Shown one piece after another: positions 31,639 to 38,665 of a stretch of DNA of 38,665 nucleotides. The first letter of the stretch is position 1. Every line of letters starts with the position of its first letter. The translations under genes and the position numbers were made by a program. A model generated the notes under the pieces. That model searched no databases and had not been told where the DNA came from. It was given only the letters and a program-made list of their open reading frames with translations. The DNA is taken from the IMG/VR virus record IMGVR_UViG_3300006802_000213, positions 1 to 38,665 of that record; one strand, 5' to 3'. The stretch comes from a virus.

Positions 31639-31856
31639 TGTCTACCTATACATTTGACCAGTTGCGTGATGCTGTGCAGGAATGCACCAGTTATGATCTT
31701 GTTCAACGGTTTAGTGATGATGAGGATGAGTATGCGTTGATTGATCCTTATGGTGATCAAGATGGTGATCCATTCTATGATCTTAATGATGTAGAGGATT
31801 TCATCCGCAATAACGATCAAGTTGATCAGTATTTGTACGAGCTTGTCAATCAATGA
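31638..31856 (+). CDS. Early acidic protein (72 aa)
   Basis: This 72-aa protein is strongly acidic: Asp, Glu, Gln and Asn dominate (FSDDEDEYALIDPYGDQDGD...). It overlaps both neighbours (1 and 4 bases). Such acidity is common in small DNA-mimic or host-protein-binding early proteins, but no family can be named. Confidence 0.68.
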   Translation: MSTYTFDQLRDAVQECTSYDLVQRFSDDEDEYALIDPYGDQDGDPFYDLNDVEDFIRNNDQVDQYLYELVNQ

Positions 31857-32005
31857 CATACTACATTGCCAAGATGTCTGATGAAGGTAACTGGGAGTAT
31901 TTAGATAATGCACCTAGTTATTCTGATGCAGAGATGATGCTTGATGCGTACTGTGATATGTATCCTCAAGCTTACATTGACGTAATTCACACTCACGAGG
32001 ACTGA
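31853..32005 (+). CDS. Early acidic protein (50 aa)
   Basis: MTYYIAKMSDEGNWEYLDNAP... starts within the last codons of the previous gene (CAATGACA) and ends 2 bases before the next ATG. It is rich in Asp, Tyr and Met (AEMMLDAYCDMYPQAYIDV). It is too short for a homology search without tools, but the overlaps make it a convincing gene. The function is unknown. Confidence 0.6.
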   Translation: MTYYIAKMSDEGNWEYLDNAPSYSDAEMMLDAYCDMYPQAYIDVIHTHED

Positions 32006-32007
32006 TC

Positions 32008-32583
32008 ATGACTACCACTACTACCTTTATGCTTAAGGGTCAATCACTTGTTGACTATCACAATGAGATGATGCAACGAGTTGAGAGGGGAGAGATTACA
32101 CGTACTGAGGTTATCCTTGATGCTGGTTATGTGTATGACAATGGCAAGGCTATGTATGTGGACTACTACACTGAGCTATTGAATGCAAGAGGTATTGTAC
32201 CTGTGACTACTAGTGATGTTGCGGACAAGGAATATGATGACCTGTCCACTGATAAGCGGGAGTTGTATGATAAGATCACTGATGTACTTGGTGAGAAGTG
32301 GACACATGAGGAGACGATTGAGTTCATGGATGAGCTTGAGGACATTGGTATTGAGACTGCTAGTGACTTTGATGATGCGTATGAGTGGACTCATGATAGC
32401 TACTCATCGTATGCAGAGAAGGAGTTTGCTGAGTATTGGTGTGTTGAAGTAATGGATGCACGTATCCCTGATATTGTGTATTCTGCTGTTGACTGGCAGG
32501 ATGTATGGGATCATAACCTGCGTTATGACTTCTCGTACATTGAGACTGTTAATGGTACGTTCTTCTTTCGTAATAACTTATGA
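32008..32583 (+). CDS. ArdA-like antirestriction protein
   Basis: This 191-aa protein is highly acidic. Its C-terminal third (about residues 128-190) follows the ArdA pattern: a SSYAEKEFAEYWC helix, then DWQDVWDHNLRYDFSYIE and the terminal NGTFFFRNNL. ArdA proteins mimic bent B-form DNA and inhibit type I restriction-modification enzymes. Early position in the operon fits defence against host restriction. The N-terminal 70 residues (MLKGQSLVDYHNEMMQRVERGEITRTEVI) are not recognised as ArdA, so this may be a fusion or a divergent variant. Confidence in ArdA-like is moderate. Confidence 0.68.
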   Translation: MTTTTTFMLKGQSLVDYHNEMMQRVERGEITRTEVILDAGYVYDNGKAMYVDYYTELLNARGIVPVTTSDVADKEYDDLSTDKRELYDKITDVLGEKWTHEETIEFMDELEDIGIETASDFDDAYEWTHDSYSSYAEKEFAEYWCVEVMDARIPDIVYSAVDWQDVWDHNLRYDFSYIETVNGTFFFRNNL

Positions 32584-32732
32584 CAATTGATGAGCTGCTC
32601 GATCAAATGATGATCAAGTCTTTTGTTGAGTCTGTTCACTATAGCAACAAACTTGAGGACATCAATGTTCCTCTTGATCGTTGTTATGACCTGTGTATTG
32701 GTACTTATGATGATGAAAGTTCGAGTACGTAA
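32580..32732 (+). CDS. Early acidic protein (50 aa)
   Basis: MTIDELLDQMMIKSFVESVHYSNK... overlaps the preceding stop (ATGA) and shares its 3' end with the next ORF. It is acidic, with DDESSST at the end. The four-base overlap at its start suggests coupled translation. The function is unknown. Confidence 0.58.
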   Translation: MTIDELLDQMMIKSFVESVHYSNKLEDINVPLDRCYDLCIGTYDDESSST

Positions 32733-32889
32733 CGTATTAAGTGAGGCTATAGAGCGTGGCATACGTCATGCTCTGATGAATACTGATCGTGTTGCTATTG
32801 ATGAGCCTGATATCACTTACTTAACTGAGGAGATTGATCGATCAGTGTGGCTTCAGGTTGACGACTACTTCACCTTTGACTTTGATTGA
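32707..32889 (+). CDS. Early acidic protein (60 aa)
   Basis: The longest open frame reaches back to 32623, but the MMMKVRVRNVL start (32707, with further Met codons at 32710 and 32713) overlaps the previous gene by only 26 bases and is more plausible. The protein is basic at the N-terminus and acidic later (IDEPDITYLTEEIDRS, ending FTFDFD). It is not recognised. Confidence 0.55.
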   Translation: MMMKVRVRNVLSEAIERGIRHALMNTDRVAIDEPDITYLTEEIDRSVWLQVDDYFTFDFD

Positions 32890-32890
32890 C

Positions 32891-33139
32891 ATGTCTGTTT
32901 TCACACTGACTAACTACTGCAGCTGTGGTAGTACGTCTATTCTTGGTGTCTTTGAATCTATGGAGGCTTGTCTTGAGCGTTGCCGTGTGCTTGCTGTTTG
33001 TACTGAGCCTGGTGATGAGTATCGCATTGAGTGCTTCGATGTGAAGACATTCTATGAAGAGGAAGCTAACACTGAACAGGTGTTGCGTTCACGTGCTGAG
33101 TGGAAGGCTAAGCAAGCCAAACTTGAGGAGATGGAGTGA
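32891..33139 (+). CDS. Early Cys-containing protein (82 aa)
   Basis: The start MSVFTLTNYCSCGSTSILGVF at 32891, one base after the preceding stop, is preferred over earlier in-frame codons. It has five Cys (CSC, C, C, C) and an acidic, helical C-terminus (EEEANTEQVLRSRAEWKAKQ). No CxxC pair is visible to prove zinc binding. The function is unknown. Confidence 0.62.
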   Translation: MSVFTLTNYCSCGSTSILGVFESMEACLERCRVLAVCTEPGDEYRIECFDVKTFYEEEANTEQVLRSRAEWKAKQAKLEEME

Positions 33140-33327
33140 TGCCAACTGTACACGACACAGCCATCAAGGTTGATGTGTATCCTGATGAGTTCAAACCTAT
33201 CATGAAGGCAGTCAAGTATGCATTAGTATGTGATGACTCACGTAGTATCTTTAATGAAGTAGAGTGGGCTACGTTGAATGCGTGGCTTGATGATTTCTCT
33301 GATGTTGCACTTAACGAGGCTATCTAA
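33139..33327 (+). CDS. Early acidic protein (62 aa)
   Basis: MPTVHDTAIKVDVYPDEFKPIMKAV... The ATG at 33139 overlaps the preceding stop (TGATG). An adjacent GTG at 33136 is an alternative. It is mostly helical, with an acidic end (NAWLDDFSDVALNEAI). The function is unknown. Confidence 0.65.
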   Translation: MPTVHDTAIKVDVYPDEFKPIMKAVKYALVCDDSRSIFNEVEWATLNAWLDDFSDVALNEAI

Positions 33328-33497
33328 TGGCTAAAGCTCTCACTGACGAACAGCGTAAACTGCGTCTTGAGTTGGTTGATCTAGCTGCTCAAGGTATACG
33401 CACTCAAGGCACAAATGGTTACTACGACCAAGCACAAATTGATTATCTAGTGCAGCAACTAGAGCGTGTTGCTAAGTTCCTTTGCCTTAAGAACTAA
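33327..33497 (+). CDS. Small protein (56 aa)
   Basis: MAKALTDEQRKLRLELVDLAA... starts on the last base of the previous stop (TAATGG). It is helical, with Gln-rich motifs and a C-terminal LERVAKFLCLKN. The function is unknown. Confidence 0.62.
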   Translation: MAKALTDEQRKLRLELVDLAAQGIRTQGTNGYYDQAQIDYLVQQLERVAKFLCLKN

Positions 33498-33499
33498 TT

Positions 33500-33664
33500 A
33501 TGTACACCACTCACAAGGGCTTGAGAGAGTATGAGGTCACTCTTGGTTCAGGTGTTTGGTATCTCCTAGCACCCGACTCTGAGTCAGCAGCTTGGACTGC
33601 GTTAGAGTTGTCCCGTGAACGCAAGGATGAACTGCTTAATGTTAAACAAACTGATGAGTGGTAA
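33500..33664 (+). CDS. Small protein (54 aa)
   Basis: MYTTHKGLREYEVTLGSGVWYLLAPDSESAAW... starts 2 bases after the preceding stop and ends at the ATG of the next gene (TAATG). It is rich in Glu, Leu and Lys at the end (LELSRERKDELLNVKQTDEW). The function is unknown. Confidence 0.62.
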   Translation: MYTTHKGLREYEVTLGSGVWYLLAPDSESAAWTALELSRERKDELLNVKQTDEW

Positions 33665-33969
33665 TGGGTAAGAAACAAGACTTTCCAAACAACTGGCAAG
33701 AATACAAAGATGCAGATGATGACATGTTCATCCCTCATACATTTGAGGAGTTGATGTCATGGAAGCTAGCTAACTGGGAACTACCTGGTTCTGTGTGTTG
33801 CATCATCCGTGCTTCTGACGTAGAGACTAAGAAGGTCAAGGAGTATGTCTACAGTAAGCGTAGTGCTGCGCAAGCTAAGGTCAATCAACTAATCAACACA
33901 CCTGGTGTTGAGTTCACAGTTGTTGATCACGAGTCTATTCATTTTCTCACACCTACTGATTTCGAGTAA
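33664..33969 (+). CDS. Early protein of unknown function (101 aa)
   Basis: MGKKQDFPNNWQEYKDADDDMFIPH... The ATG at 33664 is preferred to the GTG at 33658 because it uses the TAATG overlap. Residues 45-100 contain VCCIIRASDVETKKVKEYVYSKRSAAQAKV and a beta-strand-like end (VEFTVVDHESIHFLTPTDFE). No family is recognised. Confidence 0.68.
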   Translation: MGKKQDFPNNWQEYKDADDDMFIPHTFEELMSWKLANWELPGSVCCIIRASDVETKKVKEYVYSKRSAAQAKVNQLINTPGVEFTVVDHESIHFLTPTDFE

Positions 33970-34103
33970 TGTCTGAATACACTTTCTCTCGTCGCCTTCA
34001 AGAACTGATCAAGCAAGTAGAGAATCATCCTAATCGTGATGAGATCATTAAGCTTGCAGAAGAGCAACTTGTTGATGACACGTTCACAATCACACGTAAC
34101 TAA
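33969..34103 (+). CDS. Early small protein (44 aa)
   Basis: MSEYTFSRRLQELIKQVENHPNRDEIIKLAEEQLVDD... starts within the previous stop (TAATG) and stops at TAA immediately before the TTG start of the RNA polymerase (TAATTG). It is helical. It is a good candidate for a coupled translation leader for the polymerase. Confidence 0.6.
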   Translation: MSEYTFSRRLQELIKQVENHPNRDEIIKLAEEQLVDDTFTITRN

Positions 34104-36443
34104 TTGGCAACACCTGCACAAATTGACGAACAAGTAGCATTAGAACGAGAACAGATCAGACAAGGACTACAACGCCTTAGAGACAACACTCGTAAGCTAC
34201 AAGACCAAAGCTATGCAAGTGCCACTGTATATGGTGTAGCGTCTATCGATGCGCTACTACCTAGCCTTGTCAAGCACATCGAAGAGACCACTGAATATCG
34301 CCTTAAGCGAGGTTCTGGTCATCAATTTGATATCGTCAAGAACTATGTAACGCAACTAGAGCCACTTGCTGCTGCTGCTATTGCACTAAAGCTTACCTTC
34401 GATAAGGTATTCTCTACTAAGCAAGGTAGTGATCAATTGCAAGCAGTATGTGATAGCATTGGTTCAGCTGTTGAAGCTGAATGTCAAATGCGTTACTACG
34501 AGAAGTCAGCACCTGCTCTTCTTGCTACTTTAAAGAGGAACTATTTTCATCGATCTATTGGTACACACCAGAAACTGGTTGTGATCCGTACATTGATGAA
34601 TAGATCTGATGTGAAGGAGTGGGATGCATGGGGTAGAGCTAATCGTATCAAGCTAGGTGCATGGCTACTTGATTGCATCATGCAAACTAGTGGATGGTTC
34701 ACCAAAGATCTACGTAGGCTTGGTAAGCAAACAGTTACGTTTGTTGCACCAACACCTGAGTTCCTTAAGATTAAGGATAAGGTCATGAGTGATGCTGAAC
34801 TATTTGCACCACTTGCATGGCCAATGCTTATTGAACCGAACGATTGGACTAACGATCGTGCTGGTGGTTACCTATTGAATGAGGTAATGCGAGGCAATGA
34901 TCTCGTGCGGAGGGGAGATCCCACCCGTATACAGGGGGGCACCCCTATAGAGTTTCTGAACAAGATTCAGAAGGTAGCATACCAGATAAACCCCTTTATT
35001 TACGGGGTTGCTGAGAAGCTTACTGAATTAGAACGCTCTGTTGGGAAGTTCCTTCCTATTGTCCATCATCCTCTTCCTGCTAAACCTGCTGATATTGAAA
35101 CCAACTACGATAGCCGTAAGGATTATCGAAGAAGGGCAGCGGAGGTGATGAACATACAAGCACAAGAACCTAAGAAGTCATGTCGTACACGCATGACAAT
35201 GGAAGCAGCTAAAAGGTTCAAGGATAGGGAGAGGTTCTATTGTCCGTGGTCGTTTGACTATCGAGGAAGAGCTTACCCTATCCCTGCTTTTCTTACACCA
35301 CAAGATACTGACTTTGGTAAGTCATTGCTGAGGTTTGCTGATGGTGCTTATATGGTACCTGAAGCTGAGTCGTGGTTAGCATTCCATGTAGCTACATGCT
35401 ATGGCCTGGATAAGGCTACAATGGAAGAGAGGTTGGAGTGGGTGTCGAATAACGTCACACTCATCAGCCGCATTGCTACTGATCCTATTGGGTCTTTACC
35501 TGAATGGGAAGCAGCAGAAGAACCATGGCAATTCTTAGCTAGTTGTGATGAGTATTATCATTGTGTGATCACAGCTGATAGACAATTTACATCATTACCT
35601 GTTGCTGTAGATGCAACATGCAGTGGTCTACAAATTTTGGCTGGACTCGCACGTGATAGGTCAACAGCTAAGCTGGTGAATGTACTACCTGGTGATAAGC
35701 CACAAGATGCTTATAAGGTAGTAGCTGAGGCTGCTATGTCCTCAGTGCCTGAACGTTTACGTCCTCACCTAGACAGGAAGAAGACTAAACGATGCGTGAT
35801 GACTATTCCATATAATGCAAAGCCATTCTCCAATAGGGGATACATTAAAGAGGCTTTCTTGGCGGATGGGATAGAACTTGATAAGGAAGAGCTTACTCAA
35901 GTTGTTAAAGCTATCAGGGCTGCTATGGATGAGGTCGTACCTGGTCCTATGGCTGTCATGAAGTGGATTGAGACTGAAGTAGCTGCTGCTGTTAAACGTG
36001 GAGCACAGCATCTAGAATGGGTAACACCATCTGGATTTGTTGTCTTCCAGAAGCTTAACAAGAAGCAGTTTCAGTCTATGGAGTTACAGCTGCTCGGTCG
36101 TTGTAAGATGAACGTAGCAGTTGGTGAAACAGATGAGGTTGATCTTAACCACCATAAGAATGCAACTGCTCCTAATCTAATCCATTCACTTGATGCTAGC
36201 CTATTACATCTAAGTGCCCTACGGTTTAACGCACCCATTGCTCTTATCCATGATTCTGTGCTTTGTCGTGCAACGGATATGTCCTCCCTGTCTACTATCG
36301 TCAGAGAGACATACATGCACCTCTTTGCAGAGCATGATTACCTACGAGACTTTGCCAAGTATATCAGTGCAGAGTCTGAACCACCGATCATTGGTGATCT
36401 AGAGCCAGAGACCGTGATCGAATCCACCTATTTTTTCTGCTGA
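34104..36443 (+). CDS. T7-type single-subunit DNA-directed RNA polymerase
   Basis: This 779-aa protein compares with 883 in T7 and is typical of cyanopodoviruses. The palm motifs are present: motif A VAVDATCSGLQILAGL with Asp503; motif B KRCVMTIPYNAKPFSNRGY with Lys562 and the Tyr-containing selectivity helix; motif C ALIHDSVL with His716-Asp717. The C-terminal foot ends TYFFC, like the T7 FAFA end. It transcribes phage middle and late genes from phage promoters. The start is a rare TTG directly after the preceding stop, and no in-frame ATG exists for over 100 codons. A promoter-like string lies inside the gene at 34915-34931. Confidence 0.95.
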   Translation: MATPAQIDEQVALEREQIRQGLQRLRDNTRKLQDQSYASATVYGVASIDALLPSLVKHIEETTEYRLKRGSGHQFDIVKNYVTQLEPLAAAAIALKLTFDKVFSTKQGSDQLQAVCDSIGSAVEAECQMRYYEKSAPALLATLKRNYFHRSIGTHQKLVVIRTLMNRSDVKEWDAWGRANRIKLGAWLLDCIMQTSGWFTKDLRRLGKQTVTFVAPTPEFLKIKDKVMSDAELFAPLAWPMLIEPNDWTNDRAGGYLLNEVMRGNDLVRRGDPTRIQGGTPIEFLNKIQKVAYQINPFIYGVAEKLTELERSVGKFLPIVHHPLPAKPADIETNYDSRKDYRRRAAEVMNIQAQEPKKSCRTRMTMEAAKRFKDRERFYCPWSFDYRGRAYPIPAFLTPQDTDFGKSLLRFADGAYMVPEAESWLAFHVATCYGLDKATMEERLEWVSNNVTLISRIATDPIGSLPEWEAAEEPWQFLASCDEYYHCVITADRQFTSLPVAVDATCSGLQILAGLARDRSTAKLVNVLPGDKPQDAYKVVAEAAMSSVPERLRPHLDRKKTKRCVMTIPYNAKPFSNRGYIKEAFLADGIELDKEELTQVVKAIRAAMDEVVPGPMAVMKWIETEVAAAVKRGAQHLEWVTPSGFVVFQKLNKKQFQSMELQLLGRCKMNVAVGETDEVDLNHHKNATAPNLIHSLDASLLHLSALRFNAPIALIHDSVLCRATDMSSLSTIVRETYMHLFAEHDYLRDFAKYISAESEPPIIGDLEPETVIESTYFFC
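34915..34939 (+). promoter_or_regulatory. Promoter-like element inside the RNA polymerase gene
   Basis: GAGATCCCACCCGTATA matches 29389-29405 in 16 of 17 positions, then CA and a six-G run. GGGCACCCC follows within 10 bases. It lies in coding sequence (RGDPTRIQGG) that looks GC-run-rich compared with the flanks, and it would drive the ssb-endonuclease-primase genes. Confidence 0.45.
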
Positions 36444-36444
36444 A

Positions 36445-37020
36445 ATGTCACAACCCATTCATGTTACTCAACAGCCTGTTGTCCTTGAGGGCTATCAAGC
36501 TGTACTGAAACCAAGTAAGTTTGGTTACTCACTGTCTGCTATCCTTGATCAACAACTGATTGAGGTCTTGGAGGTTGACCGCAAGGAGACACTCAAGTGG
36601 GCAGAGTCTAAACTGAAGAACCCTAAGCGTAGTGTTCTCAAACCTGAGCCTTGGGAAGAGGTGTCTGAGGGTAAGTACAAGACTAAGTTCTCGTGGAATG
36701 AAGAGAACCGTCCTCCTGTTGTCGATACAGAAGGTACGCCAATCACTAACCTTGACCTGCCTGTCTATAGTGGTAGCAAGGTGAAGCTTGCCTTTAAACA
36801 GAAGCCTTACATCCTCAAGGATGGTGTCACCTATGGCACTAGTCTTAAGCTTGTCGGTGTGCAGGTGGTAGAACTTAACAGTGCTGCTGGTGTCGATCGT
36901 GGTGACCTTGGTGATACTGAGGTAGCTGCATTGTTCGGCCAAACCACTGGCTTTAAGGCTAGTGCTGCCCCTCCTACTGCTGAGGTAGTTGAGGATAACG
37001 TAGAGGAAGATGACTTCTAA
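36445..37020 (+). CDS. Single-stranded DNA-binding protein (T7 gp2.5-like)
   Basis: This 191-aa protein is near the 232 of T7 gp2.5. It has an OB-fold-type body (WEEVSEGKYKTKFSWNEENRPPVVDTEG, YGTSLKLVGVQVVELNS) and the acidic C-terminal tail VVEDNVEEDDF with a final Phe, the T7 hallmark that contacts polymerase and primase-helicase. It overlaps the endonuclease start by one base (TAATG). It coats single-stranded DNA at the replication fork. Confidence 0.92.
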   Translation: MSQPIHVTQQPVVLEGYQAVLKPSKFGYSLSAILDQQLIEVLEVDRKETLKWAESKLKNPKRSVLKPEPWEEVSEGKYKTKFSWNEENRPPVVDTEGTPITNLDLPVYSGSKVKLAFKQKPYILKDGVTYGTSLKLVGVQVVELNSAAGVDRGDLGDTEVAALFGQTTGFKASAAPPTAEVVEDNVEEDDF

Positions 37021-37373
37021 TGGCTTTTCGCTCAGGTCTTGAAGAGAAGGTTGCTGATCTTCTCGTCAACCTGGGGGTGAAGTATGAGTATGAGTCTACG
37101 AAAGTTCCTTACGTGTTGCAATGCAATTACACGCCTGACTTTCTACTTCCTAATGGTATTTATCTTGAAACCAAGGGCCACCTCACTGAGGAAGATCGTC
37201 GAAAGATGAAGGCTGTGAAAGCAGCCAACCCTGATCTCGATATTCGCTTTGTATTTCAAACCCCCTATAACAAGATCTACAAAGGATCAAAGACAACCTA
37301 CGCTAAGTGGGCCGAGAAACACGGCTTCCCTTGGTGTGCATTCCACTCTATCCCAATCGAATGGCTAACGTGA
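37020..37373 (+). CDS. Endonuclease I / Holliday-junction resolvase (T7 gp3-like)
   Basis: This 117-aa protein is shorter than the 149 of T7, but the active site is clear: Glu8/Glu9 in SGLEEKVADLL, Asp40 in CNYTPDFLL, then Glu50 and Lys52 in IYLETKGHL. The D-10-E-x-K spacing matches T7 Asp55/Glu65/Lys67. It resolves branched DNA and helps degrade host DNA for nucleotides. It follows ssb, as in T7 (gp2.5-gp3). Confidence 0.94.
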   Translation: MAFRSGLEEKVADLLVNLGVKYEYESTKVPYVLQCNYTPDFLLPNGIYLETKGHLTEEDRRKMKAVKAANPDLDIRFVFQTPYNKIYKGSKTTYAKWAEKHGFPWCAFHSIPIEWLT

Positions 37374-37573
37374 CTAAGTACGGCAGTGTTGAGTATTATG
37401 CTGAGGGCTTCAGTGATTACCTGGCTGATGTTGATGCCAGCCAACCTGATGTTACTGATAACCTGATTAAAGGATTCTACCAAGCACTCGATTCATGGTT
37501 CGATTATCACGATGAGCAGGCACGAGCATACGCAGACATCCGAAAGCGAGTTCGTCAGACACTTACCGTGTGA
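37361..37573 (+). CDS. Small acidic protein between endonuclease and primase (70 aa)
   Basis: MANVTKYGSVEYYAEGFSDYLADVDASQPDVTDN... The start at 37361 overlaps the endonuclease end by 13 bases, and the gene overlaps the primase-helicase start by 62. An upstream in-frame ATG at 37307 would add 18 residues antiparallel in style to the endonuclease end and is less likely. It is acidic with an aromatic-rich helix and a basic tail (DIRKRVRQTLTV). The function is unknown. In T7, lysozyme gp3.5 sits in this slot, but no amidase motif is seen. Confidence 0.62.
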   Translation: MANVTKYGSVEYYAEGFSDYLADVDASQPDVTDNLIKGFYQALDSWFDYHDEQARAYADIRKRVRQTLTV

Positions 37574-38665
37574 TACGTGCGGGTCATCTGATGCAGCTAG
37601 TTTGTATTCAGATGGCCACACTTTTTGTTTCTCATGTAACGCCTATTCCCCTGGAGATGGCGCTGTTCACACTCACACAATGTCCACCAATGTTCAACTC
37701 CGAGGATCAGCCGAGCGGCTGCAGAAACGGAACATATCAGAAAAGGTATGCCAACAATACCGCATCTACAAAGATGGAGACGTTTTACGTTTCTATTATT
37801 TCGACGATGCTGGAGTCGTTAAAGGTTGTAAAGTAAAGACCAAGAGTAAACTATTTAGCTATGAAGGAGAGACTCCGGGAACCCTCTTTGGACAGCATTT
37901 GTTTCCCTCCACTGGAAAACGAGTCGTCATCACAGAGGGAGAACTTGATGCAGCTTCATGTAGTGAGGCTATGCCGGGGTGGCCGATGGTATCTTTACCA
38001 AGCGGTGCCGCAGCGGCAAGGAAGTCGATTCAACGGGCTATCCCATGGCTGCAGGGTTACGAGGAGATTGTCCTGTTCTTCGACAATGACGAGGCGGGCC
38101 GTAAGGCAGCGGAGGAAGCAGCAGGGGTATTACCACCTGGCAAGACAAAGATCGCCCGTCTGGAGGCGTACAAGGATGCCTCAGACGCCTTACAAGCTAA
38201 TGACTCGGAGTCAATCCGCAGAGCAATCTGGGACGCTAAACCGTACAGGCCAGACGGCATTGTAGACGGTAAGTCACTACTAGATCTTGTAACCACACCA
38301 TCACCACCATCAGATCATGCGTACCCGTTTCAAGGCCTTCAGCGAAAGCTACACGGGATCCGGTTCGGAGAGCTTGTTGCAATCACTGCTGGATCTGGCA
38401 TCGGAAAATCAAGCTTCTGCCGTGAACTTGCAACTCACTTACTCAGTAGCGGAGAACGGGTTGGTTACTTGGCTCTTGAAGAATCAATCGTCGCACAGCC
38501 CTCGGTTTGATGTCTGCTGCAGTTGGTAAATCACTACACATTGGAGAACATGACCGATCTAGCCTCACCGAAGCTTATCAAGCGACTCTTGCTAACTGGA
38601 ATCTTTTTCTTTTCGACGGCTTCGGTTCTTTTGATCCTGATCTCATCTACAACCGAATTGAGTAC
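37512..38665 (+). CDS. Primase-helicase (T7 gp4-like), partial and frameshifted as sequenced
   Basis: The first frame (37512-38510) has the zinc finger C20-x2-C23...C39-x2-C42 (LPCDTCGSSDAASLYSDGHTFCFSCNAY split), TOPRIM TEGELDA (Glu142) and FFDNDEAG (Asp191/Asp193), and helicase Walker A GSGIGKS (294-300), ending at VGYLALEES. The T7-like sequence then continues in the -1 frame from about 38486 (NRRTALGLMSAAVGKSLH through DGFGSFDPDLIYNRIEY) to the window edge. One base appears to be missing near 38484-38486. The zinc finger and TOPRIM make primers and the RecA-like domain unwinds DNA. As written it would truncate after 332 aa. Confidence 0.92.

Noticed and set aside
31482-31913. 143-aa minus-strand ORF
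   Set aside because: It lies opposite three overlapping early genes whose overlaps look functional. Its Ile/Leu-rich content is a shadow effect.
1-38665. CRISPR array, insertion sequence or integrase
   Set aside because: No regularly spaced repeats, transposase or tyrosine/serine recombinase motif was seen. Short repeats found are hairpins or coding repeats.

Overview
The window looks like most of the genome of a lytic T7-like cyanobacterial podovirus (a marine or freshwater Synechococcus/Prochlorococcus-type cyanopodovirus). The evidence is a single-subunit T7-type RNA polymerase, a T7-order replication block (SSB, endonuclease I, primase-helicase), a T7-order virion block (portal, scaffold, major capsid, tail tubes A and B, three internal core proteins, tail fibre, terminases), and two photosynthesis genes, hli and psbA. 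Every convincing gene is on the + strand, most stop and start codons touch or overlap (TAATG, ATGA), and long gene-free stretches are rare.

Layout. 1-3334: end of an upstream gene, a gp7.3-position protein, portal, a small overlapping ORF, scaffold. 3345-6358: an accessory cassette inserted between scaffold and capsid, with hli, a 44-aa basic protein, a 397-aa virion-like protein, a 14-aa micro-ORF, an RlpA-like double-psi-beta-barrel protein and psbA (D1). A hairpin terminator closes it. 6521-8569: major capsid protein and three small proteins with the same strongly biased codons, then a strong terminator. 8635-22563: tail tubes, internal core proteins and two fibre genes. 22606-29338: membrane proteins and a C39-like/GH73 endolysin, small terminase, a lysozyme-like protein, HNH endonuclease, three poorly understood proteins, large terminase. 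29339-31488: terminators, thyX and about 770 bases of structured non-coding DNA that probably holds the physical genome ends and early promoters. 31489-34103: a tightly packed train of small, mostly acidic early genes, including an ArdA-like antirestriction protein. 34104-38665: RNA polymerase, SSB, endonuclease I, a small ORF and primase-helicase, which runs off the window.

A T7-like linear genome would begin near the early genes and end after the terminase, so this record is permuted: it opens in the middle of the late genes and crosses the natural junction near 30.7-31.5 kb. The missing part should hold DNA polymerase, exonuclease and probably ribonucleotide reductase.

How it works together: early genes counter host defence and make the phage polymerase. 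A recurring CCGTAT-centred motif in the intergenic spacers is a candidate promoter for that polymerase. ThyX and the replication genes make DNA. HliP and D1 would keep photosystem II running during infection. At least four separate wall-degrading modules (GH73 in internal protein gp15, GH73 plus C39-like in the endolysin, a lysozyme-like protein, a permuted M23-like domain), plus the RlpA-like protein, serve entry and lysis.

Two conserved genes, psbA and the primase-helicase, are each broken by an apparent single missing base. Because both breaks are of the same type, sequencing or assembly error is the simplest explanation, but real lesions cannot be excluded from sequence alone.
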